Source: Pseudomonas putida | Lineage (GTDB): Bacteria > Pseudomonadota > Gammaproteobacteria > Pseudomonadales > Pseudomonadaceae | Length of the DNA: 64,000 nucleotides | Assembly: GCF_003228315.1 (NCBI RefSeq) | Contig: NZ_CP029693.1 | Span: forward strand, 2,427,501 to 2,491,500 | Direction of reading: 5' to 3' | Part shown: piece after piece, positions 27,342 to 35,825 of the stretch | How positions within the stretch are numbered: position 1 is the first letter of the stretch | Layout of the letters: the number at the start of each line of letters is the position of its first letter | Notes under the pieces: generated by a model | What the model was told of the DNA's origin: nothing | What the model saw: the letters and a program-made list of their open reading frames with translations, nothing else | Databases searched by the model: none | Made by a program: the position numbers and the translations under genes

Positions 27342-27370
27342 CGCTCCCACGCTCCCCGTGGGAACGAGCG
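27342..27370. repeat. intra-operon hairpin repeat between atuC and atuD
   Basis: CGCT-CCCACG-CTCCC-CGTGGG-AACG-AGCG: an inner 6-bp stem and an outer 4-bp stem. It belongs to the CGCTCCCACGCTCC-type intergenic repeats common in Pseudomonas and sits in the 58-base gap inside the operon. Confidence 0.65.
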
Positions 27371-27393
27371 GGTTTGTCAGGAGAACAATAAAA

Positions 27394-28551
27394 ATGATCT
27401 TCACCCAGGAACACGAAGCACTGCGCCGCACCGTCCGCCAATTCGTCGATCACGAGATCAACCCGCACGTCGAGGAATGGGAAAAAGCCGGGCGCTTTCC
27501 GATCCACGAAATTTTCCGCAAGGCCGGTGATCTCGGCCTGCTGGGCATTTCCAAGCCAGAAAAATTCGGCGGTATGGGCCTGGACTACAGCTACTCGATC
27601 GTCGCCGCCGAAGAGTTCGGCACCATTCATTGCGGCGGTATTCCGATGTCCATCGGCGTGCAGACCGACATGTGCACCCCGGCCCTGGCGCGGTTCGGCT
27701 CCGATGAATTGCGTGACGAGTTCCTGCGACCGGCGATCAGCGGCGAGCAGGTCGGCTGCATCGGCGTCTCCGAAGTCGGTGCCGGTTCCGACGTGGCCGG
27801 GTTGAAAACCACCGCCCGCAAGGACGGCGACGACTACGTGATCAACGGCAGCAAGATGTGGATCACCAACTCGCCAAGCGCCGACTTCATCTGCCTGCTG
27901 GCCAACACCTCCGACGACAAGCCGCACATCAACAAGTCGCTGATCATGGTACCGATGAACACGCCCGGCATCAGCCTCAGCTCCCATCTGGACAAGCTCG
28001 GCATGCGCAGTTCGGAAACCGCCCAGGTGTTTTTCGACAACGTGCGCGTGCCGCAGCGCAACCGCATCGGCCATGAAGGTGCAGGGTTCATGATGCAGAT
28101 GCTGCAGTTCCAGGAGGAGCGCCTGTTCGGCGCGGCGAACATGATCAAGGGCCTGGAGCATTGCGTCGACAGCACCATCGAGTACTGCAAGGAGCGCAAG
28201 ACCTTCGGCAGTGCGCTGATCGATAACCAGGTCATTCACTTCCGCCTGGCCGAGTTGCAGACCGAAATCGAATGCCTGCGCGCGCTGGTCTATCAGGCCA
28301 CCGAGCAATACGTCAAAGGCCAGGACGTCACCCGCCTGGCCTCCATGGCCAAGCTCAAGGCCGGGCGGCTGGGCCGCGAAGTGACCGACAGCTGCCTGCA
28401 ATACTGGGGCGGCATGGGCTTCATGTGGGACAACCCCGTGGCCCGGGCCTACCGCGATGTGCGACTGGTGTCGATTGGCGGCGGCGCCGACGAAATCATG
28501 CTGGGGATCATCTGCAAACTCATGGGTATCCTGCCGGGGAAAAAGAAATGA
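27394..28551 (+). CDS. atuD: citronellyl-CoA dehydrogenase AtuD
   Basis: 385-residue acyl-CoA dehydrogenase: MIFTQEHEALRRTVRQFVDHE at the N-terminus, flavin/substrate loop GCIGVSEVGAGSDVAGLKTT, KMWITNSPSADF, and C-terminal GMGFMWDNPVARAYRDVR. It oxidises citronellyl-CoA to geranyl-CoA in the terpene pathway. CAGGAGAA precedes the ATG. The stop overlaps the atuE start (ATGA), which implies coupled translation. Confidence 0.9.
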   Translation: MIFTQEHEALRRTVRQFVDHEINPHVEEWEKAGRFPIHEIFRKAGDLGLLGISKPEKFGGMGLDYSYSIVAAEEFGTIHCGGIPMSIGVQTDMCTPALARFGSDELRDEFLRPAISGEQVGCIGVSEVGAGSDVAGLKTTARKDGDDYVINGSKMWITNSPSADFICLLANTSDDKPHINKSLIMVPMNTPGISLSSHLDKLGMRSSETAQVFFDNVRVPQRNRIGHEGAGFMMQMLQFQEERLFGAANMIKGLEHCVDSTIEYCKERKTFGSALIDNQVIHFRLAELQTEIECLRALVYQATEQYVKGQDVTRLASMAKLKAGRLGREVTDSCLQYWGGMGFMWDNPVARAYRDVRLVSIGGGADEIMLGIICKLMGILPGKKK

Positions 28552-29345
28552 GCCGCCTGCCCGATTGCCAGACGCTGTTACTCGACCAGCACAACAGTGT
28601 GCTGCACATCACCCTTAATCGTCCGCAAAGCCGCAATGCCATGAGCTTGCATATGGTGACCGAACTGCGCGCGGTGCTGACGGCGGTACGCGATAACCGT
28701 ACCGTTCGCGCCCTGGTGATTGCCGGGGTCGGCGGACACTTCTGTGCGGGCGGCGACCTCAAGGACATGGCCAACGCCCGCGCCCAGGGCGCGACCGCGT
28801 ACCGCGAGTTGAACCGAGCCTTCGGCGCCCTGCTGGAAGAAACCCAGCACGCACCACAAGTGGTGATCACCGTGTTGCAGGGCGCGGTGCTGGGCGGCGG
28901 TCTGGGTCTGGCTTGCGTCAGCGATATCGCCATCGCCGATCATCAGGCGCAATTCGGCCTGCCGGAAACCAGCCTCGGCCTGCTGCCGGCGCAGATCGCA
29001 CCGTTCGTGGTCCAGCGCATCGGCCTGACCCAGGCCCGGCGCCTGGCCCTCACTGCAGCGCGCTTTGATGGCACGCAGGCGCGGCGAATGGGTCTGGTGC
29101 ACTTTGTCGAGCAGGATCCGCAGGCTTTGGCCGAGCGCCTCGATGAGGTGCTGGCCCATGTGCTGTGTTGTGCACCGGGGGCGAATGCGGCGACCAAGAA
29201 GTTGTTGTTGGCGAGTGCGGTGCAGCCATCGGCAGAGCTGCTGGATCAGGCGGCGCAATGGTTCAGTGAGGCGGTGACGGGGGCTGAGGGTGTCGAGGGG
29301 ACCATGGCTTTTGTGCAAAAGCGTAAACCGGGGTGGGCCTCTTAA
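28548..29345 (+). CDS. atuE: isohexenylglutaconyl-CoA hydratase AtuE
   Basis: 265-residue crotonase-fold enzyme. The oxyanion-hole segments VGGHFCAGGDLKDM and QGAVLGGGLGLACVSDIAIAD and the signature FGLPETSLGLLPAQIAPFVV are present. It hydrates isohexenylglutaconyl-CoA, the product of geranyl-CoA carboxylase, before cleavage to a shorter acyl-CoA plus acetate. Methylglutaconyl-CoA hydratase (LiuC) is a close relative; context favours AtuE. Confidence 0.88.
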   Translation: MSRLPDCQTLLLDQHNSVLHITLNRPQSRNAMSLHMVTELRAVLTAVRDNRTVRALVIAGVGGHFCAGGDLKDMANARAQGATAYRELNRAFGALLEETQHAPQVVITVLQGAVLGGGLGLACVSDIAIADHQAQFGLPETSLGLLPAQIAPFVVQRIGLTQARRLALTAARFDGTQARRMGLVHFVEQDPQALAERLDEVLAHVLCCAPGANAATKKLLLASAVQPSAELLDQAAQWFSEAVTGAEGVEGTMAFVQKRKPGWAS

Positions 29346-29349
29346 AAGC

Positions 29350-29414
29350 ATCGCGAGCAAGCTTTGCTCCTACAGGATTTCGCTCGATCTGTAGGAGCAA
29401 GGCTTGCCCGCGAT
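29350..29414. repeat. REPIN inside the atu operon
   Basis: Inverted REP pair (29350-29376 and 29389-29414) of the ATCGCGAGCAAG...CTCCTACAGG type with only 12 bases between, located between atuE and atuF. The same REP family as the pair after soxR. Confidence 0.75.
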
Positions 29415-29454
29415 GAGGCCATCACATTCACCGCAAATCCAAAGGGATAACCCA

Positions 29455-31416
29455 ATGCCCGGACTCACAAAAATCCTCATCGCCAACCGCGGTGAAATCG
29501 CCTGCCGCATCCAACGCACCGCCCAGGCCCTGGGCTATCACACCGTCGCGGTGTTCAGCGACGCCGACGCCGATGCGCTGCATGTGCAGATGGCCGACGA
29601 AGCCGTGCACATCGGTCCCTCGGCGGTGCAACAGTCTTATCTGAACATTCCGGCCATCATCGACGCCGCTCGCCGTACAGGCGCCGACGCGATCCATCCG
29701 GGCTACGGCTTTCTCTCGGAAAACGCCGATTTCGCCCGCGCTTGCCAGGCGGCCGGCATCACCTTCATCGGCCCCAGTGCCGAAGCCATCGAACTGATGG
29801 GCAGCAAGCGTCTGTCGAAAATCGCCATGATCGACGCCGGCGTGCCGTGCATCCGGGGTTACCAGGGGGCTGATCAGGATGATGCAACCCTGAGCCGCGA
29901 AGCCGAACGCATCGGCTATCCACTGATGATCAAGGCCAGTGCCGGCGGTGGCGGGCGTGGCATGCGCCTGGTGCACGATGCCGCCAACTTGCTGGAGCAG
30001 ATTCGCACCGCGCGTTCCGAGGCTCTTCATGGTTTCGGCAGTGACGAGCTGATTCTCGAACAAGCATTGATCGAACCACGGCATGTCGAAGTGCAGTTGT
30101 TTGGCGACGAGCACGGCAACCTGATCTACCTCGGCGAGCGCGATTGTTCGATCCAGCGCCGCCATCAGAAAGTCATCGAAGAAGCCCCCTGCCCGGTCAT
30201 GACCGAGGCATTGCGCCAGGCTATGGGCGAGGCGGCGCTAAAGGCCGGTCGTGCCGTTAATTACGTCGGCGCCGGCACCGTTGAATTTCTGCTGGATGCG
30301 GATGGCCGGTTTTACTTCCTGGAAATGAACACCCGCCTGCAGGTCGAGCACCCAGTGACCGAAATGATCACTGGCCTGGACCTGGTGGCCTGGCAGTTGA
30401 GCATCGCCGAAGGGCAACCGCTGCCGCTGCGTCAGGAACAGGTGCAACTCAACGGGCATGCCATGGAAGTGCGCCTGTATGCCGAAGACCCGACCCGGGG
30501 GTTTCTGCCGCAGACCGGGCGCATCGATGCCTGGGAGCCTGCGTTGAACAGCGGCGTGCGGATCGACCATGGCCTGATCGAAGGTTCCAGCATCAGCCCG
30601 TTCTACGACCCGATGCTGGGTAAGCTGATCGCTCACGGCGCCACCCGTGAAGAGGCCCGGCGCAAGTTGCTGCGAGCGGTCGAGGACAGCGTGTTGCTGG
30701 GGGTGCAGAGTAATCAGCGTCTGCTCGCCAGCCTGTTGCAACACCCGCAGTTCATTGGTGGCCAATTCAGCACCGCGTTCATCGCAGAACACTTCACCGA
30801 CCATCCATGCCTTCATCCCCATGTGCCCAGTGCCGAGGAACTGGCGATTGCCGCTGCACTGTTCTATCGGGCATCGGCTCAGGCACACCGCAATCCATTG
30901 GCCGGATGGCGCAACAACGCCAGCGTGCCGCTGCACTACCGGCTGGGGTTGGACGACCGGCAATGGTTGGTGTCACTGCATGCCGTGCCCGGCGAGGTCT
31001 GCAGGATTGAGGTCGACAACCGCAGCCTTGAACTGAAGATCATCGAGTGCGATGCACAGCATGCGACGCTGGAAATCGACGGTATCAGGCAACGTCATGC
31101 CTTCCGCTTGCAGGCCGGGCAAGTCTGCCTGTTTACCCGCCCGGGAAGCCTGTGCCTGGAGGATCGAACCCAGGTGGCAGTAAGTAGTCAGGTCGGCGTC
31201 AGCAGCGGCACCCTCAAGGCGCCAATGGACGGGGCGATCGTCGATGTGCTGGTCAACGAGGGCAGCGCGGTCAGCAAGGGTCAGCTGCTGGTGGTGCTGG
31301 AGGCGATGAAAATGGAGCATCCGCTGAAAGCAGGCATCGACGGCGTGCTCAAGCGCTTGCAGGTGCAGGTGGGCGATCAGGTCAAGAGCCGGCAGATTCT
31401 GCTGGAGGTCGAATAA
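29455..31416 (+). CDS. atuF: geranyl-CoA carboxylase alpha (biotin carboxylase) subunit AtuF
   Basis: 653 residues: biotin carboxylase N-domain (ILIANRGEIACRIQRTAQAL), ATP-grasp domain with glycine-rich loop KASAGGGGRGMRLV and catalytic EMNTRLQVEHPVTE, linker domain, and C-terminal biotinyl domain with EAMKMEHP, biotin on Lys619. It carboxylates its biotin with ATP and bicarbonate and works with AtuC. AAAGGG precedes the ATG. Last atu gene here; the P. aeruginosa cluster continues with atuG and atuH, which are absent. Confidence 0.9.
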   Translation: MPGLTKILIANRGEIACRIQRTAQALGYHTVAVFSDADADALHVQMADEAVHIGPSAVQQSYLNIPAIIDAARRTGADAIHPGYGFLSENADFARACQAAGITFIGPSAEAIELMGSKRLSKIAMIDAGVPCIRGYQGADQDDATLSREAERIGYPLMIKASAGGGGRGMRLVHDAANLLEQIRTARSEALHGFGSDELILEQALIEPRHVEVQLFGDEHGNLIYLGERDCSIQRRHQKVIEEAPCPVMTEALRQAMGEAALKAGRAVNYVGAGTVEFLLDADGRFYFLEMNTRLQVEHPVTEMITGLDLVAWQLSIAEGQPLPLRQEQVQLNGHAMEVRLYAEDPTRGFLPQTGRIDAWEPALNSGVRIDHGLIEGSSISPFYDPMLGKLIAHGATREEARRKLLRAVEDSVLLGVQSNQRLLASLLQHPQFIGGQFSTAFIAEHFTDHPCLHPHVPSAEELAIAAALFYRASAQAHRNPLAGWRNNASVPLHYRLGLDDRQWLVSLHAVPGEVCRIEVDNRSLELKIIECDAQHATLEIDGIRQRHAFRLQAGQVCLFTRPGSLCLEDRTQVAVSSQVGVSSGTLKAPMDGAIVDVLVNEGSAVSKGQLLVVLEAMKMEHPLKAGIDGVLKRLQVQVGDQVKSRQILLEVE

Positions 31417-31486
31417 GACGCTGGGCGGAACCGTCGGGTTTGGCTACGCTCAAACCCATCAAGCGCGGATACCGGGAAACCCTGCA

Positions 31487-32038
31487 ATGCCTCACTGGCT
31501 GGTCATTGATCTGGAAGCCACCACCGATGAGGGTGGCTGGCCTGTCACGGAAATGGAAATCATCGAGATCGGCGCCACCCTGGTGGATCGCAAAGGGCGC
31601 GAAGTCGACCACTTCCAGTGCTTTGTGCGGCCATTGCGACGGCCATTGCTGACGCCCTTTTGCCGGGCTCTGACTCACATCACCCAAGCCGATGTCGATT
31701 CGGCGCAGACCCTGGGCGAAATCTGGCCATCGTTCGAACAGTGGCTGGGGCAACATCCTTCACCACTGGAAGGCTGGGTCAGCTGGGGCGACTATGATCG
31801 CCAGCAGCTCATTCAGGAATGGCAGCAGCTGCAACTCGACAGCCTGCTCAGCCGCACACCGCACATCAACCTCAAACAGCGCTTTGCCAAGGCCCGTCGC
31901 CTGGATCGCCCGCTGGGCCTCAATGGCGCGCTGCAACTGGCCGGCCTGCAATTTACCGGGCAGCAGCACCGCGCGCTGGAAGATGCGCGCAATACGGCTC
32001 GTCTGCTGCCGCAGATTCTCCCTCCTCTGGAGAGGTGA
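31487..32038 (+). CDS. DEDDh-type 3'-5' exonuclease
   Basis: 183 residues with the exonuclease fold of DnaQ/RNase T/ERI-1-like enzymes. Metal ligands are visible: D8 and E10 in [12 protein letters not shown], Asp in [10 protein letters not shown], and His plus Asp in [15 protein letters not shown] (DEDDh class). Weak ribosome site (GGGAAA). It starts 70 bases after atuF and may be read through from it, but the function is not related. The substrate (RNA or DNA) is unknown; the ERI-1/KapD-like subgroup is my best guess. Confidence 0.82.
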   Translation: MPHWLVIDLEATTDEGGWPVTEMEIIEIGATLVDRKGREVDHFQCFVRPLRRPLLTPFCRALTHITQADVDSAQTLGEIWPSFEQWLGQHPSPLEGWVSWGDYDRQQLIQEWQQLQLDSLLSRTPHINLKQRFAKARRLDRPLGLNGALQLAGLQFTGQQHRALEDARNTARLLPQILPPLER

Positions 32039-32099
32039 CGACATCGGCCCCCTTGTGCATACTGGCCGGCCCTTTTTAGCCCTTTTCGAGGAATCGCCC

Positions 32100-32384
32100 A
32101 TGTTTAAAGTCAATGAGTACTTCGACGGCACCGTCAAGTCGATCGCCTTTGGCACCGCTGAAGGTCCGGCGACTATCGGCGTCATGGCTCCGGGCGAATA
32201 CGAATTCGGCACCAGCCAGCGTGAAATCATGCACGTGGTGTCCGGCGCCCTGACCGTCAAACTGCCAGAAAGCAGCGATTGGCAAACTTTCGCCGCCGGC
32301 AGCCAGTTCAACGTGCCTGCCAACAGCAAGTTCCAGCTGAAAGTCGCCGTCGATACCGCTTACCTGTGCGAATACCGCGGCTAA
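32100..32384 (+). CDS. ppnP: pyrimidine/purine nucleoside phosphorylase PpnP
   Basis: 94 residues, single cupin barrel of the YaiE/PpnP family: [51 protein letters not shown]. The E. coli protein phosphorolyses a broad range of nucleosides. Length is exactly as expected. GAGGA precedes the ATG, and a strong terminator follows. Confidence 0.92.
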   Translation: MFKVNEYFDGTVKSIAFGTAEGPATIGVMAPGEYEFGTSQREIMHVVSGALTVKLPESSDWQTFAAGSQFNVPANSKFQLKVAVDTAYLCEYRG

Positions 32385-32408
32385 GCCCCCGGGTTTTCAT
32401 GGCGTAAA

Positions 32409-32440
32409 AAAATGCCCGTGTCCAAGGACACGGGCATTTT
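32409..32440. terminator. bidirectional terminator ppnP / MOSC gene
   Basis: Near-perfect 15-bp arms AAAATGCCCGTGTCC and GGACACGGGCATTTT. A-run on one side and T-run on the other let it serve both convergent genes. Confidence 0.88.
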
Positions 32441-32467
32441 CGTTTCAAGGGCACCTACTCCAGACAC

Positions 32468-33274
32468 TCACTCCAGTACGGTCACCGGCATGCCGACTTC
32501 CAGCCGGCCACTGCCGTCATTGACCAGATTCTGCCCGAACATCGCGCCATCGGCCTCGGCACGGTACTTCTGCAAGGTGGCCAGAGGTTCACGATCAGCG
32601 CTGCGTTCACCGGTTTGCGGGTCGATGGTGGTGAGGATGCAGCGTGAGCAGGACTTGACCACCCGGAACTCGACCTCGCCGATGCGGATGCGCTTCCAGC
32701 TGTCTTCGGCAAAGGCCTCACTGCCCTCGATCACCAGGTTCGGCCGGAAACGCAGCATGTCCAGGGGACGTCCGACCCGTTGCGACAGATCCTCCAGCGA
32801 CGCCTGGCCGATCAGCAGCAGCGGAAAGCCATCGGCGAAGGCCACCTGATCGTCATCCTTGCCGAAACCCGCCTCGGTGGTGCGGGCACGCTCAAGCGGG
32901 ATCTGGACCAGCCGCGTCGGCTTGCCGATGAACGCGCTGACCCAGGCAGCGGCGGCATCACCAGCATCCGGCACCCGCAGTGTGTCGCGCCAGATGGTCA
33001 CGCCGCGCAGCTCGGCATCATTGCCGGGCAAAGCGATTTCGATCGGAGAGTGGCCGGGGGCATTGAGGGTCAGACCGCCGTCGGCATTCCACAAGGCTGA
33101 CAGCTGGCTCATCTGTGCCACCGCGCGCTGGGTGAGGAAGCGCCCGCTGGCCTCATCCACCAACATCCAGCGTCGATCGCCGTCCAGCCCCAGTTTGTCG
33201 AGGCCGATCTGCTGCAAAGTCTCGCCCTTGCCGGATTTCAACGGATAACGGTAAAGCGCGCTCAGACGCAGCAT
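32468..33274 (-). CDS. YcbX-type MOSC domain protein
   Basis: 268 residues: N-terminal MOSC beta-barrel domain (LSALYRYPLKSGKGETLQQI) and MOSC catalytic domain with a Cys-rich motif VKSCSRCILTTIDPQTG near residue 208. In YcbX/mARC relatives the conserved Cys binds molybdenum cofactor and the protein reduces N-hydroxylated bases; by analogy this is a Moco enzyme. GGGAGC sits 5 bases before the chosen ATG; ten more codons are open upstream. Moco-making genes lie 5-8 kb away. Confidence 0.82.
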   Translation of the reverse strand: MLRLSALYRYPLKSGKGETLQQIGLDKLGLDGDRRWMLVDEASGRFLTQRAVAQMSQLSALWNADGGLTLNAPGHSPIEIALPGNDAELRGVTIWRDTLRVPDAGDAAAAWVSAFIGKPTRLVQIPLERARTTEAGFGKDDDQVAFADGFPLLLIGQASLEDLSQRVGRPLDMLRFRPNLVIEGSEAFAEDSWKRIRIGEVEFRVVKSCSRCILTTIDPQTGERSADREPLATLQKYRAEADGAMFGQNLVNDGSGRLEVGMPVTVLE

Positions 33275-33342
33275 GGCCAGCTCCCTGGTGGACAAAAAAG
33301 CCACCCTATACGAGCTTGGTCACCGAATCAAAGCGAAGAAAA

Positions 33343-33443
33343 CTGTAGGAGCGAGCCTGCTCGCAAAGAACGCCAAGGCAACACGGACTTTCAGGTAGCC
33401 CGAGTTATCGTTGACGACCATCGCGAGCAGGCTCGCTCCTACA
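33343..33443. repeat. REPIN
   Basis: CTGTAGGAGCGAGCCTGCTC unit at 33343-33368 and inverted ATCGCGAGCAGGCTCGCTCC unit at 33419-33443, separated by about 50 bases that contain a remnant CCCGAGTTATCGTTGACGA spacer shared with the other long REPINs here. Confidence 0.8.
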
Positions 33444-33458
33444 AGTAGAGGTCCGTGC

Positions 33459-34394
33459 TTAAGCTGGAACCGCGTCCAGCATCAAACGCTGACGCACCAC
33501 ATCCACCAGCTTGTCCGGCTGGAATTTGGAGAGGAAGTTGTCGCAGCCGACTTTTTTCACCATCGAGTCGTTGAAGCTGCCGGACAAGGAGGTGTGCAGC
33601 ACGACATAAAGGCCACGCAGGCGTGGATCGTTGCGGATTTCGGTGGTCAGGCGATAGCCATCCATTTCCGGCATTTCCGCATCGGTAAACACCATCAGCA
33701 GTTTTTCGGTCATGTCGACGCCGCTGTCCGCCCACGCCTTGAGCATGTTCAGCGCCTTCAAGCCATCGCTGGCGATGTGCATTTTCACGCCCAGTTGACC
33801 CAGGGTATCGCGCAGTTGCGCCAGTGCCACGTTGGAGTCATCCACCAACAGCACTTCACGGCCACGGGCACGTTCCAGCACCGGGTCGGCCAGTTTTTCG
33901 CGGGACACCTTGGCGTTGTAAGGCACGATTTCCGCCAGGACTTTTTCCACGTCGATGATTTCCACCAACTGATCGTCGACTTTGCTGATGGCGGTCAGGT
34001 AGTGCTGGCGACCGGCGCTGCCCGGTGGCGGCAGAATCGCTTCCCAGTTCATGTTGACGATACGGTCCACGCCACCGACCAGGAACGCCTGCACGGAGCG
34101 GTTGTACTCGGTCACGATGATGGTGCTGTTCGGGCCCGGTACCAGCGGGCGCATGCCGATGGCTTGGGACAGGTCGATGACCGGCAGTGTCTGGCCACGC
34201 AAGTTGACCACGCCGCAGACAAACGGGTGGCGTTGCGGCATCAGGGTCAGTTTCGGCAATTGCAGGACTTCCTGCACTTTGAACACGTTGATTGCGAACA
34301 ATTGCCGTCCGGCCAGGCGGAACATGAGAATTTCCAGACGATTCTCACCCACCAGTTGCGTACGTTGGTCTACCGTATCAAGAATGCCGGCCAT
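33459..34394 (-). CDS. cheV: chemotaxis coupling/receiver protein CheV
   Basis: 311 residues: CheW domain (about 15-165; EILMFRLAGRQLFAINVFKV, HPFVCGVVNLRGQTLPVIDL) fused to a receiver domain (about 180-305; EVLLVDDSNVALAQLRDTL, phospho-acceptor Asp in VFTDAEMPEMDGY, Lys in FLSKFQPDKL). CheV couples chemoreceptors to CheA and tunes adaptation. AGGAGT fixes the ATG at 34394. It is divergent from a gene for an HPt-like small protein and far from other che genes. Confidence 0.92.
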   Translation of the reverse strand: MAGILDTVDQRTQLVGENRLEILMFRLAGRQLFAINVFKVQEVLQLPKLTLMPQRHPFVCGVVNLRGQTLPVIDLSQAIGMRPLVPGPNSTIIVTEYNRSVQAFLVGGVDRIVNMNWEAILPPPGSAGRQHYLTAISKVDDQLVEIIDVEKVLAEIVPYNAKVSREKLADPVLERARGREVLLVDDSNVALAQLRDTLGQLGVKMHIASDGLKALNMLKAWADSGVDMTEKLLMVFTDAEMPEMDGYRLTTEIRNDPRLRGLYVVLHTSLSGSFNDSMVKKVGCDNFLSKFQPDKLVDVVRQRLMLDAVPA

Positions 34395-34859
34395 CAATGA
34401 CTCCTGGGCTTTTACTGATGAATTCACGAATAGGAGGTTATCGGCTGTATTTGCAGGACCTTGACCCCATACAAAATGCCACGCTCAAACATTGATGTCA
34501 CATTAACATCATGCTTTACTGGCGTTGTGATTTCATCTGCTACATTCTTTGCGACGCGACCATGGTTTGCGCGATTGGTTCCGCTGCGTAAGGGATTCCC
34601 TGAGCAACAATCAGGTGCAACCTGATATTCGCAATATCCAATAGCCATTAATGTGACGCCATTCTCATTGCATGAATGGAGTCAGGCTTTTGTGTGCGAT
34701 CGCGGGTCAGCAGCCCTCTTCCCTCTCAATTAGTTCCGCAGCCTGTGCCAGAGCCGGGCGGAATGCGATTGCACGACGAAACGCAGACGCCCGAACGCCC
34801 GTCGTTCTCGTTGGCACACACGACATCCCCTCATTAGTCATGACGTTGTGGAGATAAGC
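34395..34859. other. divergent intergenic region cheV / HPt-like gene
   Basis: 465 bases, moderately AT-rich, with no convincing ORF. A few short dyads occur but I recognise no operator, RNA gene or terminator. It should hold the promoters of both flanking genes; GGAG at 34850 is the ribosome site of the right-hand gene. Confidence 0.5.
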
Positions 34860-35330
34860 ATGCCGGACAATCGCAAAGAGTGGTCGAAACGGGTCCCGGA
34901 GTTTCTCATCGAAGCCGAATCGCTGCTGGCCAAGACCGAGGAGTGTCTGAGCCATCTGCAACTGATCAGCAATGACAGGGACGCAATCGATTGCATGCTC
35001 AGTACCCTGCTCAAACTGGCCAGCAAGGCGGATGCTCTGGCGCTGGCAGCAGTCTCGGAATTCTCCCTGCACATTCATAGCCTGCTTACCCATGCGCAGG
35101 GCCATATGGATCTGCACGACGAGGCTTTGAGTGCACTCAAGGACTGCCTGACGCTGATTGCCTGGCAACTGGAACTGATTGATCAGAAAACCGGCCAGCT
35201 CAGTCTCGATGAAAGCGAGCAGACGACCCTGATCGAAGCCTTTGCCTTCCAGGTGGGACACAGTCAGTTTCAACCACCGGTCAATTCCAAGCCTTTCTCG
35301 GTTGTCCCCTATTTGGAGCGTCAAGCCTGA
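34860..35330 (+). CDS. HPt-like small protein lacking the phospho-acceptor histidine
   Basis: 156 residues, almost all helical, no signal peptide. Residues 15-115 follow the pattern of a CheA-P1/HPt four-helix bundle: EFLIEAESLLAKTEECLSHL, then AIDCMLSTLLKLASKADALA, then AAVSEFSLHIHSLLTHAQGH and ALSALKDCLTLIAWQLELID. In real HPt domains the second block reads H-T-x-K-G-S-A with the phosphorylated His; here the aligned stretch is T49-L-L-K-L-A-S, so the His and the Gly are missing. Adjacent to cheV, so a chemotaxis or signalling scaffold is plausible. I do not recognise a named family. Confidence 0.6.
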   Translation: MPDNRKEWSKRVPEFLIEAESLLAKTEECLSHLQLISNDRDAIDCMLSTLLKLASKADALALAAVSEFSLHIHSLLTHAQGHMDLHDEALSALKDCLTLIAWQLELIDQKTGQLSLDESEQTTLIEAFAFQVGHSQFQPPVNSKPFSVVPYLERQA

Positions 35331-35825
35331 TGCTTAAGAAGCGTGTCGTATTTCACATTAATTGCCACTAGTACGCATTTAGTTGGCTGCATTCATGTCG
35401 CAATTGAATACTGCTTATCCATTTACGACCCATGCAAATAACAACACTTCTTTCCGGCAACTAAAAGCCTGTCTCGAACAGGGGTTAACCTGGCACCGAA
35501 CCACCAGGTTTCACGGCAAATAGACTCTTTAGGCCGACGATAACCCCACTTTCCCCCCGTAGATGTCAGCAAGGAACGTTCTCTTTCCTGACTTTCAGGA
35601 CATATATCCCGCAGGCGACCAACGGTAGCTTAAGTGTTATTATGCCGCCCATTAGTTGACGCCAAATAATGGCAGTATGATTTCCACTGGCCCGAACAAC
35701 TTTCCGGCCGGTTTTTTTATACAGAAACTATGCACCGTTCACGTAGTTGTACAACTTTACAAACAGAGGCTCGTCAGCCCCATGACCAGCCTGCCCGCAG
35801 CGCATATTCATTGGCTCCATCCGCT
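35331..35825. other. intergenic region upstream of NarX-like kinase
   Basis: 495 bases without a convincing gene. It contains the dyad TCCTGA-CTT-TCAGGA (35586-35600), the near-palindrome CCGGCCGG followed by seven T at 35712-35718, and open frames that run into the kinase 5' end without ribosome sites. The long leader suggests regulation of the two-component operon. Confidence 0.5.
35586..35600. promoter_or_regulatory. inverted repeat upstream of two-component operon
   Basis: TCCTGA-CTT-TCAGGA, perfect 6-bp arms, 225 bases before the kinase. It has the size of a site for a NarL/LuxR-type dimer, possibly the neighbouring regulator itself. Speculative. Confidence 0.3.

Noticed and set aside
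35691..35720. CCGGCCGG followed by seven T as a terminator
   Set aside because: The hairpin would have almost no loop or needs a long mismatched loop; no gene ends nearby except 360 bases upstream.
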